Made by a program: the position numbers and the translations under genes
Notes under the pieces: model-generated
Databases searched by the model: none
Seen by the model: the letters and a program-made list of their open reading frames with translations, nothing else
Told to the model about the DNA's origin: nothing
From: Oscillospiraceae bacterium
GTDB taxonomy: Bacteria > Bacillota > Clostridia > Oscillospirales > Ruminococcaceae
DNA: 64,000 nucleotides
NCBI GenBank assembly: GCA_031266415.1
Contig: JAISBB010000005.1
Coordinates: 62,001 to 126,000, forward strand
Reading direction: 5' to 3'
In this document: in pieces, positions 40,939 through 49,120 of the stretch
Position numbering within the stretch: position 1 is the stretch's first letter
Layout: the number at the start of each line of letters is the position of its first letter

Positions 40939-42141
40939 TTACCTTTCTTTAAATTTCAACTTTGAAGACTTAAATTTTTTAACAATTTCTTCATCAAATT
41001 TAATTCCCTGTCTATTTCCAAGCTCCACTAGCATCTTTTCAAATTCCTCTAATTTCATCTCCTCAATTATTTCTTCTTCTCTTTTCTCACATTCTTCCTC
41101 CGTCATTGGCAACTTCTGCAAAACAACAAGCATATTATGGTGCTTAACATCTAGCAAAGTTGTTTCTCCTGGCAGTAGCTTTTTAATTTCGTCTCGACCA
41201 CTTTCTGCGTAATAATTTATAACTTGTTTCTCATTTAATACTTCAATTGAAGCAGCTTCTATATTTTTCAATTTCTCCTCATTGGCCTCTGTTTCCTTCA
41301 CTTTTTCTTCTGGCTTTTTCGCTTCCCCGCTAAGCGCAGAATCTATGTTTGCACCAGACTCGGGCTCTGTTCCCTTCGCTTTTTCTTCTTTTTTAATACT
41401 TTCTTCTTCCATTGAAAACAAAACCTTGCTAAAACCCTCTTCAGTTACTCTCATTCGAAATGCTTCTGCATCTTTTTGAACTTCAGCTTTCTGCGCAGCA
41501 CTTTGCTCTCCATAATAGAAAATCTTCGTTTGTACTTTAAAAAATTTCTCTTCAAAATAACGTCCAATTTCTTCTTTTGTCGGTCTTTCTTTTCCATCCT
41601 TTCCGTAATAATAATCGAAAATAGCCGCCCTTTTTTCCTTCGCTTCAAGGCACGCAATATAAGATTCTTTCCCAACACCATTTTCGCTAAGTGACATCTT
41701 TTTCTTATCATATATTTTTGCAAATTGCTCTAACATTTCAAGTTTCCCTGTGGGTAACGTCAACTTTAATTCGTCAAATAGCGTGATTATACCTACATAC
41801 TGCGTGACTTTTTCTTTTGCTATTTTCTCAATTAACTCTTCCATAGTTTCTCCGTCAATGGCACAATTAAAGCAAGACCTGAGATTGTGAGGATAAAAAG
41901 TACTATCTTTTTCTCTTAGTTTTTGCATCGCTGAACCCAAAGCATCACTTAATTCATACATCACATAAATCCCAGTTGGAATCTTCTTCCCATCACCATA
42001 CACAGCAATGTATTCCGTTTGGGTTCCAAATCTGCAAGCGGTACACAATACTCCAATTATCAATGAAAATAATAGCAACGTATTTCTCATAACCTTCATG
42101 AGGAACACATACCCCCCATATCCTTTTAGGTTTCGCTGCAA
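40939..42141 (-). CDS. Lipoprotein, PrsA/SurA-like chaperone-domain candidate
   Basis: Signal peptide with lipobox (SLIIGVLCTAC), K/E-rich insert. Same layout as the next upstream gene. Confidence 0.55.
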   Translation of the reverse strand: MQRNLKGYGGYVFLMKVMRNTLLLFSLIIGVLCTACRFGTQTEYIAVYGDGKKIPTGIYVMYELSDALGSAMQKLREKDSTFYPHNLRSCFNCAIDGETMEELIEKIAKEKVTQYVGIITLFDELKLTLPTGKLEMLEQFAKIYDKKKMSLSENGVGKESYIACLEAKEKRAAIFDYYYGKDGKERPTKEEIGRYFEEKFFKVQTKIFYYGEQSAAQKAEVQKDAEAFRMRVTEEGFSKVLFSMEEESIKKEEKAKGTEPESGANIDSALSGEAKKPEEKVKETEANEEKLKNIEAASIEVLNEKQVINYYAESGRDEIKKLLPGETTLLDVKHHNMLVVLQKLPMTEEECEKREEEIIEEMKLEEFEKMLVELGNRQGIKFDEEIVKKFKSSKLKFKER

Positions 42142-42206
42142 AACGTTAACACCAGTTCTAGTTTTGAATTATTGGATTAAAATTTATACATCTGGGTAAC
42201 ACTATT

Positions 42207-43553
42207 TTAAGATTTCTCGCTGACTTCTTCTTTTCTTGCTTCTTTCTTTTCAACTTCCTCGTGGTTCTCAATTTTCTCCTCCGGCGGCAAAACAATGCTC
42301 GGTTTATTTTTGGCAAGTGTAGATTTATTCCACTTTATTTCAGCTTTTCCCACTGCAATCAACTCTTCTTTAAATTCATCGCCTTTAAGTTTCTGCAATA
42401 CTGCCGGTTTAAATTTCTTAGCATCTTCAGGTGTCTTTTTTTCGACTTTCACAACCAAAAATGCACTTTTAGCAGGTATTACCATTGACTGCCCACTAAT
42501 TTCCGCTTCTTTAAAGAGCTTCATTCCCTCTGCAGTAAAAATGTTTGTTTCCAACTTTTCTTTCTCTGTTATAACTACGTTACTTTGCGCCAGGTATTCT
42601 TTCCTTTTTTCATCTGTTATTACAGGTGCTTCGGTTTTCTTCTTGCTCCCTGACTCGGCTGCATCTACAGCTTCGGTTTTCTTCTTACTTTCTGACTTGG
42701 CTGCTTTCTTGGCTTCGGCTTCTTGCTCTTTCTTTTTCTTTTCCAAGTCAGCTTCTAGTTTCTTCTGTTCTACAAGAAGCACTTCCACAAATTCATCGCC
42801 ATATTTCTGTACATTTACTAAGAAATCTTCCGCTTTCTTTTTCGCAGTGTTTTTACTGTCGGGCTTAGGCACAACATTTTCACTGGCCTTAGCATCAACT
42901 TTCTCAGCGACCTCATCGCCGACATTATCATCGTAAGCAAACACTTGTATCCAAAATTTACTAAAGTTTTCGTTAAAAGAATTCTTTATTTGATCTTCCG
43001 CAATCCCTTCCGTAGCTTTCTCAAATAAAGCCACCACTTTTTGCGAATTGTTTATCATTATCATTGAATTTCTATAATATTCCAACATATTTTCTCTTTC
43101 TTTTTTGTCTTCTCCCTCTTTTGCTGGCATATTTTCCAAAGTTTTTATGTAATCTTCTAGGTTTTGATTTTGCTTTTGAGCTTCTTCCGATAATTTCAAA
43201 CCATCTTTTGCAAACGAGCACTCCACGCCTACATGTAAAAAGACTGCCTTTTCAGTTTCGGCTTGAACTTTTTCTTCTAGTGTTTCTCCACCATCTACCT
43301 TCTCATTCCAACAACTTTTTGGATCAGGGTACCCCTCAGCCCAAGGGTTTTTCGCTGGGTCAATCTTACTCAACACAGTATAAAAAGCTTGCCCTAACAG
43401 TGCTTTATAAAGGCCTACAGATATCTTTTGCGTTTCTCCATTTGGCAATTTAAATGAAGCAACATATGGCTCCGATTGCTTACATCCAGTAAACAACATC
43501 CCCACCGCAATAATTATTGACACACAAAACTTTCCTTTATTGACAATCTTCAT
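42207..43553 (-). CDS. Lipoprotein, PrsA/SurA-like candidate paralogous in layout to the neighbouring gene
   Basis: Lipobox IIAVGMLFTGC; PNGETQKISVGLYKAL parallels GDGKKIPTGIYVMYEL of the neighbour; KKK/EA-rich insert. Confidence 0.55.
   Translation of the reverse strand: MKIVNKGKFCVSIIIAVGMLFTGCKQSEPYVASFKLPNGETQKISVGLYKALLGQAFYTVLSKIDPAKNPWAEGYPDPKSCWNEKVDGGETLEEKVQAETEKAVFLHVGVECSFAKDGLKLSEEAQKQNQNLEDYIKTLENMPAKEGEDKKERENMLEYYRNSMIMINNSQKVVALFEKATEGIAEDQIKNSFNENFSKFWIQVFAYDDNVGDEVAEKVDAKASENVVPKPDSKNTAKKKAEDFLVNVQKYGDEFVEVLLVEQKKLEADLEKKKKEQEAEAKKAAKSESKKKTEAVDAAESGSKKKTEAPVITDEKRKEYLAQSNVVITEKEKLETNIFTAEGMKLFKEAEISGQSMVIPAKSAFLVVKVEKKTPEDAKKFKPAVLQKLKGDEFKEELIAVGKAEIKWNKSTLAKNKPSIVLPPEEKIENHEEVEKKEARKEEVSEKS
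42628..42711. repeat. Imperfect 42-nt tandem repeat (2 copies, third copy starting) inside the lipoprotein gene
   Basis: GCTTCGGTTTTCTTCTTGCTCCCTGACTCGGCTGCATCTACA followed by GCTTCGGTTTTCTTCTTACTTTCTGACTTGGCTGCTTTCTTG, then GCTTCGGCT. Confidence 0.8.
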
Positions 43554-43592
43554 AAATATTTCTCACCTCATAGTTAATATCACAAACAAAAA

Positions 43593-44777
43593 TCAAACAC
43601 GCTGCCGTTTATTATGCGACCGCAAAACTCCAAGAGAAATTGTCGCTGCGGCACAAACAAAAATAAACACCGGCATCACCCAAACATTGTTATTTTCGTC
43701 TGCAACCATAATCTCAACCCACAAAGAATCCATAAATTCTTCCAGTTCCGTGGATATAAATTGGTAACTTTGCGTATTTTTTAAAGTTTGTTCATCTGGG
43801 TAGGCAACTTTATTATTCTTTACGTTTTCCGGCAATAAATCAAATGCCTTAATATTGGGCGTAGAACAGTTTCCATATAAAGCATTATTTAAAGCCACAC
43901 CAGGTTCACACAAAAAATTAATGTAAAGTTCAGCTGCTTCTTTATATTTCGCATTTATTGGAATGCAAGCTGCATCCACAAAGCGATTCGTTCCTTCTTT
44001 GGGGAACACAAATTTAAGATTTTGATTATCATTCATCATGTTTATAACATCACCGGAATAGTAAGGAGCAATTAAAGCCTCCTCTGTTTGCATTTTATCG
44101 AAAATCTCATCCATAACATAGGCTTGTATCAAATGTTTTTGCTTTTTTAATTCCTTAGCTGCAGCCAATATATCTTCTTTTCTGCGCGTGTTGAACGAAA
44201 TATTCAATTTTCTTAAAGCAATTGCAAATGCATCTCTAGGATTTGAAAACATCAGAATTTCGTTTTTGAATTTTTCATCCCACAAAATGTTAAAACCATC
44301 TACTTCCTCCTTAATCTCTTTCGAATTATAAACTATTCCAACTGTTCCCCAAGCATATGCCACTGAATATTCACCTGTAGGGTCGTAATTCAGTTTCTTT
44401 AAATTTGGCATTATATTCACTATATTGGGAATGTTTGCATAGTTAAGTTTCGCAAGCCGTTTTTCTGCAATCATTCTAGCAATCATGTAATCCGACAGGA
44501 TAACAACATCATAACTCACGCCCCCGCCTTTAATTTTTGCATATGCTTCTTCATTAGAAGAAACTGTTGTGTAATTAACATGGACCCCTGTTAATTTTTC
44601 GAATTCGTAGTTCACATTCATTAAGCTATTTGATCCGTTTGACATGAACTCGCCCCAATTCGAAACATTAATTGAGATCTTTGCGTTTTTTTTATTATAT
44701 AACATGCTTTGTTTTGCAACAATAACAGCCAGAAGTACAAGTCCCGTTGCCAAAATTGCCAAATTACGCAATTTCAA
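43593..44777 (-). CDS. potD: Spermidine/putrescine-type ABC transporter substrate-binding protein with a C-terminal TM segment
   Basis: INVSNWGEF, YDVVILSDYMIARMI, YAWGTVGIVYNS, PYYSGDV; C-terminal VWVMPVFIFVCAAATISLGVLRSHNKR. Confidence 0.86.
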   Translation of the reverse strand: MKLRNLAILATGLVLLAVIVAKQSMLYNKKNAKISINVSNWGEFMSNGSNSLMNVNYEFEKLTGVHVNYTTVSSNEEAYAKIKGGGVSYDVVILSDYMIARMIAEKRLAKLNYANIPNIVNIMPNLKKLNYDPTGEYSVAYAWGTVGIVYNSKEIKEEVDGFNILWDEKFKNEILMFSNPRDAFAIALRKLNISFNTRRKEDILAAAKELKKQKHLIQAYVMDEIFDKMQTEEALIAPYYSGDVINMMNDNQNLKFVFPKEGTNRFVDAACIPINAKYKEAAELYINFLCEPGVALNNALYGNCSTPNIKAFDLLPENVKNNKVAYPDEQTLKNTQSYQFISTELEEFMDSLWVEIMVADENNNVWVMPVFIFVCAAATISLGVLRSHNKRQRV

Positions 44778-45583
44778 CTACCTTGCCCCTTTCTGGCGTG
44801 GCTTTGTTTAGCCTTAACTCCTTGAAATTCTCTATATTGCATTGCAAAAATAATAATTAATGCAATCATAAAAATAATGGTAGAAAGCGCATTGATTTCC
44901 GGGCTTACTCTTTTCCTTGTCATTGCAAAAATTGCAAGCGGTAATGTTTGAGAAGTTGGCCCACTTGTGAAATAACTTATAACAAAATCATCCAGTGAAA
45001 ATGCAACTACAATCAAAAAACCAGAAAGAACTCCCGGTGAAATTTCTGGCAAAATCACTTTAAAAAATACTTGCAACCAGCCGCAACCTAAATCCATTGC
45101 CACATCACATAAATGTCTATCCATTTGCTTAAGTTTTGGCAACACACTAAACACAACGTAGGGAACATTAGAAATTACATGCGCCAGAATTAATGTTTCA
45201 AATCCCATGTTAAACTTCAAAAAAGTGAACATAAGCATGAGAGAAACACCTGTTACAATTTCTGGATTAACTATTGGCAAGTTTGTTAAAATAGTCATTA
45301 CATTTTGAAGTCTTTTACTCAGAAAGTACATGCCAACAGCAGAAACCGTCCCCAACACCGTTGCAACAACAGAAACAACTACTGCAACAACTAACGTGTT
45401 TAAAGCAGCCTGCAAAATTTCTGAATTATGCAGCAGCTTATTATACCATGTAAATGTAAAACCTGTCCAGTGTGACCGACTTCTGGACTTATTAAATGAA
45501 AAGGTAATTAAAATAAACATTGGAATATGTGCAAACAGAAGAACCGCCATAACATAAATTTTAGAACCTAACCCATGTTTCAA
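44774..45583 (-). CDS. potC: Spermidine/putrescine-type ABC transporter permease
   Basis: HIPMFILITFSFNKS, EAA-loop-like VAMDLGCGWLQVFFKVILPEISPGVLSGFLIVVAFSLDDFVISYF. Confidence 0.9.
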   Translation of the reverse strand: MKHGLGSKIYVMAVLLFAHIPMFILITFSFNKSRSRSHWTGFTFTWYNKLLHNSEILQAALNTLVVAVVVSVVATVLGTVSAVGMYFLSKRLQNVMTILTNLPIVNPEIVTGVSLMLMFTFLKFNMGFETLILAHVISNVPYVVFSVLPKLKQMDRHLCDVAMDLGCGWLQVFFKVILPEISPGVLSGFLIVVAFSLDDFVISYFTSGPTSQTLPLAIFAMTRKRVSPEINALSTIIFMIALIIIFAMQYREFQGVKAKQSHARKGQGS

Positions 45584-45636
45584 CTACAATTACTCCGCCT
45601 TTCCGGATGACTTTTGCACAAAACCCCTCTTCGATG

Positions 45637-45665
45637 ATTATAGCACACTAATACAAGCACACCAA
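45637..45665 (-). promoter_or_regulatory. Putative sigma-A promoter for potC-potD
   Basis: Minus strand TTGGTG-N17-TATAAT upstream of potC. Confidence 0.55.
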
Positions 45666-45704
45666 TTCCCACTTATCTCTGCTGGGAAATACTCAAAAAT
45701 TATT

Positions 45705-45746
45705 GAAACAAAAAAACCAGCTGTCAACAAAAATTTGACGCTGGTT
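45705..45746 (-). terminator. Rho-independent terminator downstream of the portal-like gene
   Basis: Minus strand AACCAGC-GTCAA...TTGAC-AGCTGGTT stem followed by TTTTTTT. Confidence 0.8.
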
Positions 45747-45752
45747 TCCTGG

Positions 45753-46892
45753 TTAATTGCTTGTTTGTGCTTCTATATGACGCGCCTGTTCCATAAGCAA
45801 TTTTGCACGCGCTTGCGTTAATTCATCGTGTAAATTAATTTTATCCCAAACAATCATAAATTTGTCGTCAAAGCCAGAAAGCCGTGCCCACAATTTAATA
45901 ATTTTATTAATACCAGGCGTAACAATTCTACGGTAACTTTCAATTTCACTTATTAAAATGTCGCTTTGTTGCTTGCTCATACGTTCTGTTGTTGCCCAAC
46001 TTAACCCAAGCAAAAACGGAGGTACCCCCATTTTTGCAACAATTTGCTCTAACATCTGCCTAACAGGAATTTCGGTATCAATTACATTGTTGTCTGCACC
46101 TATAACTTTAATATCCACATCTCCAACAGAAATAAAATCACGAACAATTCCAGCTGCACCATCACTCATCGCCTGTTCCCATTGCGTCGCAATGTTTTGA
46201 GCTATTTCTTGCGCACAATCAGCATCCATGCTGTTTGGCACAGGTTTGTAGTTCACAGAAAACCGTATGTTTCCCACTCGATCGAAATTCAATCCAATAG
46301 AATTATATATTTTAAGAAGAATTCCACTAACAAATGGCAAGCCTTTAATAAGTGAATTCCCATAAGGTTCGCCTGCTGTTGGGTTTAATGCAGAAAAAAG
46401 TAGCAATTCTGGGTGTGCTATTTTTTCATAATTTAACCCGCGACTTATCCAAAATTCAGTTTCTAATGAAGCAGATTTCCTTTTCAACACGATTCTTTTC
46501 ATATCGACGTTAATTAACGCCGCTATTGAGTCCCCATTAACATCTGGAATAATTTCCCCCAACGCACTGCCAAAAGTTAACATACTATCTAAGTAACATG
46601 TTACAAAATTATGGATCCCGTTGCTGTTTCCCACTACTTTCACATCTCGCAAAAAATATTCGACCTGTTCTGTCATAAACTCATTATCTGACTTGATTTT
46701 AAAATCTCCAATAAGCCGAATAATTTTACTAATAGCGGCATCTATTATTGGAATTGATGCTCTAATATTTGAAAAGAGGGGAAACTGAACTTCTGGAGGG
46801 AACCCAATCCCAACATCAAGCTTCGTATTGCGGCTAGTTTGCAGACATATTTTCTTCTTGGTTCCATTTTTCTCACGCTTAAATATATTCAA
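45753..46892 (-). CDS. Phage portal-like protein, isolated
   Basis: GEPYGNSLIKGLPFV, QMLEQIVAKMGVPPFLLGLSWATTERMSKQQSDILISEIESYRR resembles tailed-phage portal proteins; no other phage gene nearby. Confidence 0.65.
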   Translation of the reverse strand: MNIFKREKNGTKKKICLQTSRNTKLDVGIGFPPEVQFPLFSNIRASIPIIDAAISKIIRLIGDFKIKSDNEFMTEQVEYFLRDVKVVGNSNGIHNFVTCYLDSMLTFGSALGEIIPDVNGDSIAALINVDMKRIVLKRKSASLETEFWISRGLNYEKIAHPELLLFSALNPTAGEPYGNSLIKGLPFVSGILLKIYNSIGLNFDRVGNIRFSVNYKPVPNSMDADCAQEIAQNIATQWEQAMSDGAAGIVRDFISVGDVDIKVIGADNNVIDTEIPVRQMLEQIVAKMGVPPFLLGLSWATTERMSKQQSDILISEIESYRRIVTPGINKIIKLWARLSGFDDKFMIVWDKINLHDELTQARAKLLMEQARHIEAQTSN

Positions 46893-46954
46893 TCTTTCTG
46901 TCTCTCCCTTCTTGCCTTCATTTTAGGAATTTCACATGTTAAGATTAAGACAGA

Positions 46955-46982
46955 TTAAAAAGTTGCAAATTTTTTAGCAACT
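46955..46982 (-). terminator. Putative Rho-independent terminator downstream of the BMP-type ABC operon
   Basis: Minus strand AGTTGC-N10-GCAACT stem followed by TTTTT. Confidence 0.5.
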
Positions 46983-47070
46983 CTATTTTCTTTGAATACA
47001 CCGCACGCAAAAAATGGAATTAAAAACCTTCCATTGCTCAGCCAACTTCACTACCATTTCTTTTAAAAAG

Positions 47071-48009
47071 TTACCGCAAATCTTTAGTATATGGAACCCC
47101 AACAGCCTTTGGCGCCAAAGATCTTCCCACAAATAAAATCAACACGGCAATAGTTAACACATATGGTAACATTTCTAACAATGCTTGAGAAACGAAGCCA
47201 TTTTGCCCACCAAGCATTGTGGTACACTCACGTGCAAAACCAAACAAAAGACAGCTAAACATTGCACCTTGCGGTGTCCATTTACCAAAAATCAATGCTC
47301 CAAGAGCAATAAAACCTTGCCCACAAATGGTAACAGGGGAAAAAGAACTGGTTACAGAAATTGACATGAAAGCGCCACCTAATGCAGCTAAAAAACCAGA
47401 ACACAAAACACAAAAATACCGAATCTTAAAAACACTACCTCCCAAAGAATCAACAGCAGCCGGATGTTCCCCTGTTGCCAAAATTCTAAGCCCCCACTTA
47501 GTTCTATACATAAAAAACCAAAGAAAAAATACTAGTAAAAATGCAAACAATGTGGCTATACTTATTGCATTTATGGCTTCTAAGTCCGTTCCTTTTAATC
47601 TATTGGAAACGAATTTGGGGAAAGCTGACGGCAACTTTGGTGCTGATGCAGAAAGGGCTGAACCATTGAAAAGTTTTTTTGTTAATAAAATACTTATGCC
47701 CCCACCCAAAAAATTTATTGCCGTGCCAGAAATAGTTTGGTCTGCCCTAAATGTAACACAGGCAACCGCATGCAAAAGAATAAGCAGCGCACCAGCGAAC
47801 CCTGCCGCCAAAAAACCAACAAACGCACTGTTAGTGAAATAAGAAACACTTGCACCAGTAAACGCACCAACAGTCATAATACCTTCCAAGGCAATATTCA
47901 TAACACCAGAAAGCTCTGAAATAACACCACCAAGCGCAGCAAACAAAAGTGGGGTAGTGTACATCAGTGTTCCCACAAAAATAAGGGCTATGTTATTTGG
48001 TATTCTCAA
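47071..48009 (-). CDS. BMP-type (nucleoside) ABC transporter permease, NupQ/YufQ-like
   Basis: TPLLFAALGGVISELSGVMNIALEGIMTVGAF; C-terminal region after GEHPAAVDSLG. Confidence 0.9.
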   Translation of the reverse strand: MRIPNNIALIFVGTLMYTTPLLFAALGGVISELSGVMNIALEGIMTVGAFTGASVSYFTNSAFVGFLAAGFAGALLILLHAVACVTFRADQTISGTAINFLGGGISILLTKKLFNGSALSASAPKLPSAFPKFVSNRLKGTDLEAINAISIATLFAFLLVFFLWFFMYRTKWGLRILATGEHPAAVDSLGGSVFKIRYFCVLCSGFLAALGGAFMSISVTSSFSPVTICGQGFIALGALIFGKWTPQGAMFSCLLFGFARECTTMLGGQNGFVSQALLEMLPYVLTIAVLILFVGRSLAPKAVGVPYTKDLR

Positions 48010-49120
48010 GTTTATTCTCCTTTTTCTTTTGCAGATAATTCAAAATAAGCTTATGCAAAAACGGAACGGCAATAAAGAAAATGATAACTCCAGTTATTAT
48101 CTTTATAATTTCGCGAGGAGTCCCAACTTTAATTTGCATTAAACTGCTGCCACATTTAATAGCACTAAAAAACAATCCCGAAAACAAACAACCAATTGGC
48201 GAACAATTTGCGACAAGCGCAATATAAATTCCTTCATTGCCATAACCTTCAAAACCCGCCAAATTTGTCATTCTGTAAGGACTGACTCCTGTAATTTGAA
48301 TAGCACCAGCAGCACCAGAAATAGCACCCGCAATAAACATAGAAAGCACCGTATTACGCTTCACATTCATTCCCACAAAACTTGCCGTTTCGTGGTTAAT
48401 TCCCATAGTTTTAAACTCAAAACCCCGCGTTGTTTTATTAAGAAAATAGTGTATTAAAATCACTGCAAGCAAAGCCACAAAAATTCCAATGTTCAAATCG
48501 GTTTTAAAAATATCTGAAAACAGCGGATTTTTTGCTATCATTCCTTTCCATTGCGCCGTTTCTTTAAATTTTTGAAAAATGGAAATTCTGGCGGTTTCTC
48601 TAATCGGAAGCGAAGCATCAAGATTTCGCACGAGTAACCAAGGCTGAGCAAAAATATATTTATGCAGATAAAAAGCAATCCAATTTAGCATAATAGAAAT
48701 AACAACTTCGTTTATTCCAAACTTTGCTTTCAAAAACCCGGCAACAGCTCCCCATACACCTGCCGCAATAACAGCAGCTATAAATAAAGCCAAAAAGTGA
48801 ATTACCGGTGGCAAAGAAAGCTTAATTCCCATTAAAGCAGCAACCAGTAACCCTACCATATATTGACCTTCTGCACCAATGTTAAACAACCCACTTTTAA
48901 AAGCAAGTGCAACAGAAAGCCCTGTTAAAATCAATGGGGCACTTTTAACAATAACCTGCACCATATATTTAGGTTTAGCAAAAATACCTTCCAACATCGC
49001 AAGATAAGAATTTATAGGGTCATAACCACAACAAATTAAACACAAGCCTCCAACAAAAAAACCACCAAGCAACGCAAAAAAAAATGGCACTAACTTCTTT
49101 TTCAAGTTAAACTTGTTCAT
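47993..49120 (-). CDS. BMP-type (nucleoside) ABC transporter permease, NupP/YufP-like
   Basis: PLILTGLSVALAFKSGLFNIGAEGQYMVGLL, FGINEVVISIMLNWIA. Confidence 0.9.
   Translation of the reverse strand: MNKFNLKKKLVPFFFALLGGFFVGGLCLICCGYDPINSYLAMLEGIFAKPKYMVQVIVKSAPLILTGLSVALAFKSGLFNIGAEGQYMVGLLVAALMGIKLSLPPVIHFLALFIAAVIAAGVWGAVAGFLKAKFGINEVVISIMLNWIAFYLHKYIFAQPWLLVRNLDASLPIRETARISIFQKFKETAQWKGMIAKNPLFSDIFKTDLNIGIFVALLAVILIHYFLNKTTRGFEFKTMGINHETASFVGMNVKRNTVLSMFIAGAISGAAGAIQITGVSPYRMTNLAGFEGYGNEGIYIALVANCSPIGCLFSGLFFSAIKCGSSLMQIKVGTPREIIKIITGVIIFFIAVPFLHKLILNYLQKKKENKLENTK

Noticed and set aside
42295-42936. 213-aa plus-strand Ser-rich ORF
   Set aside because: Antisense of the Lys/Glu-rich lipoprotein insert (Lys/Glu codons read as Phe/Ser/Leu).
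47219-47842. 207-aa plus-strand ORF
   Set aside because: Antisense to a well-conserved ABC permease; no RBS or recognisable domain.
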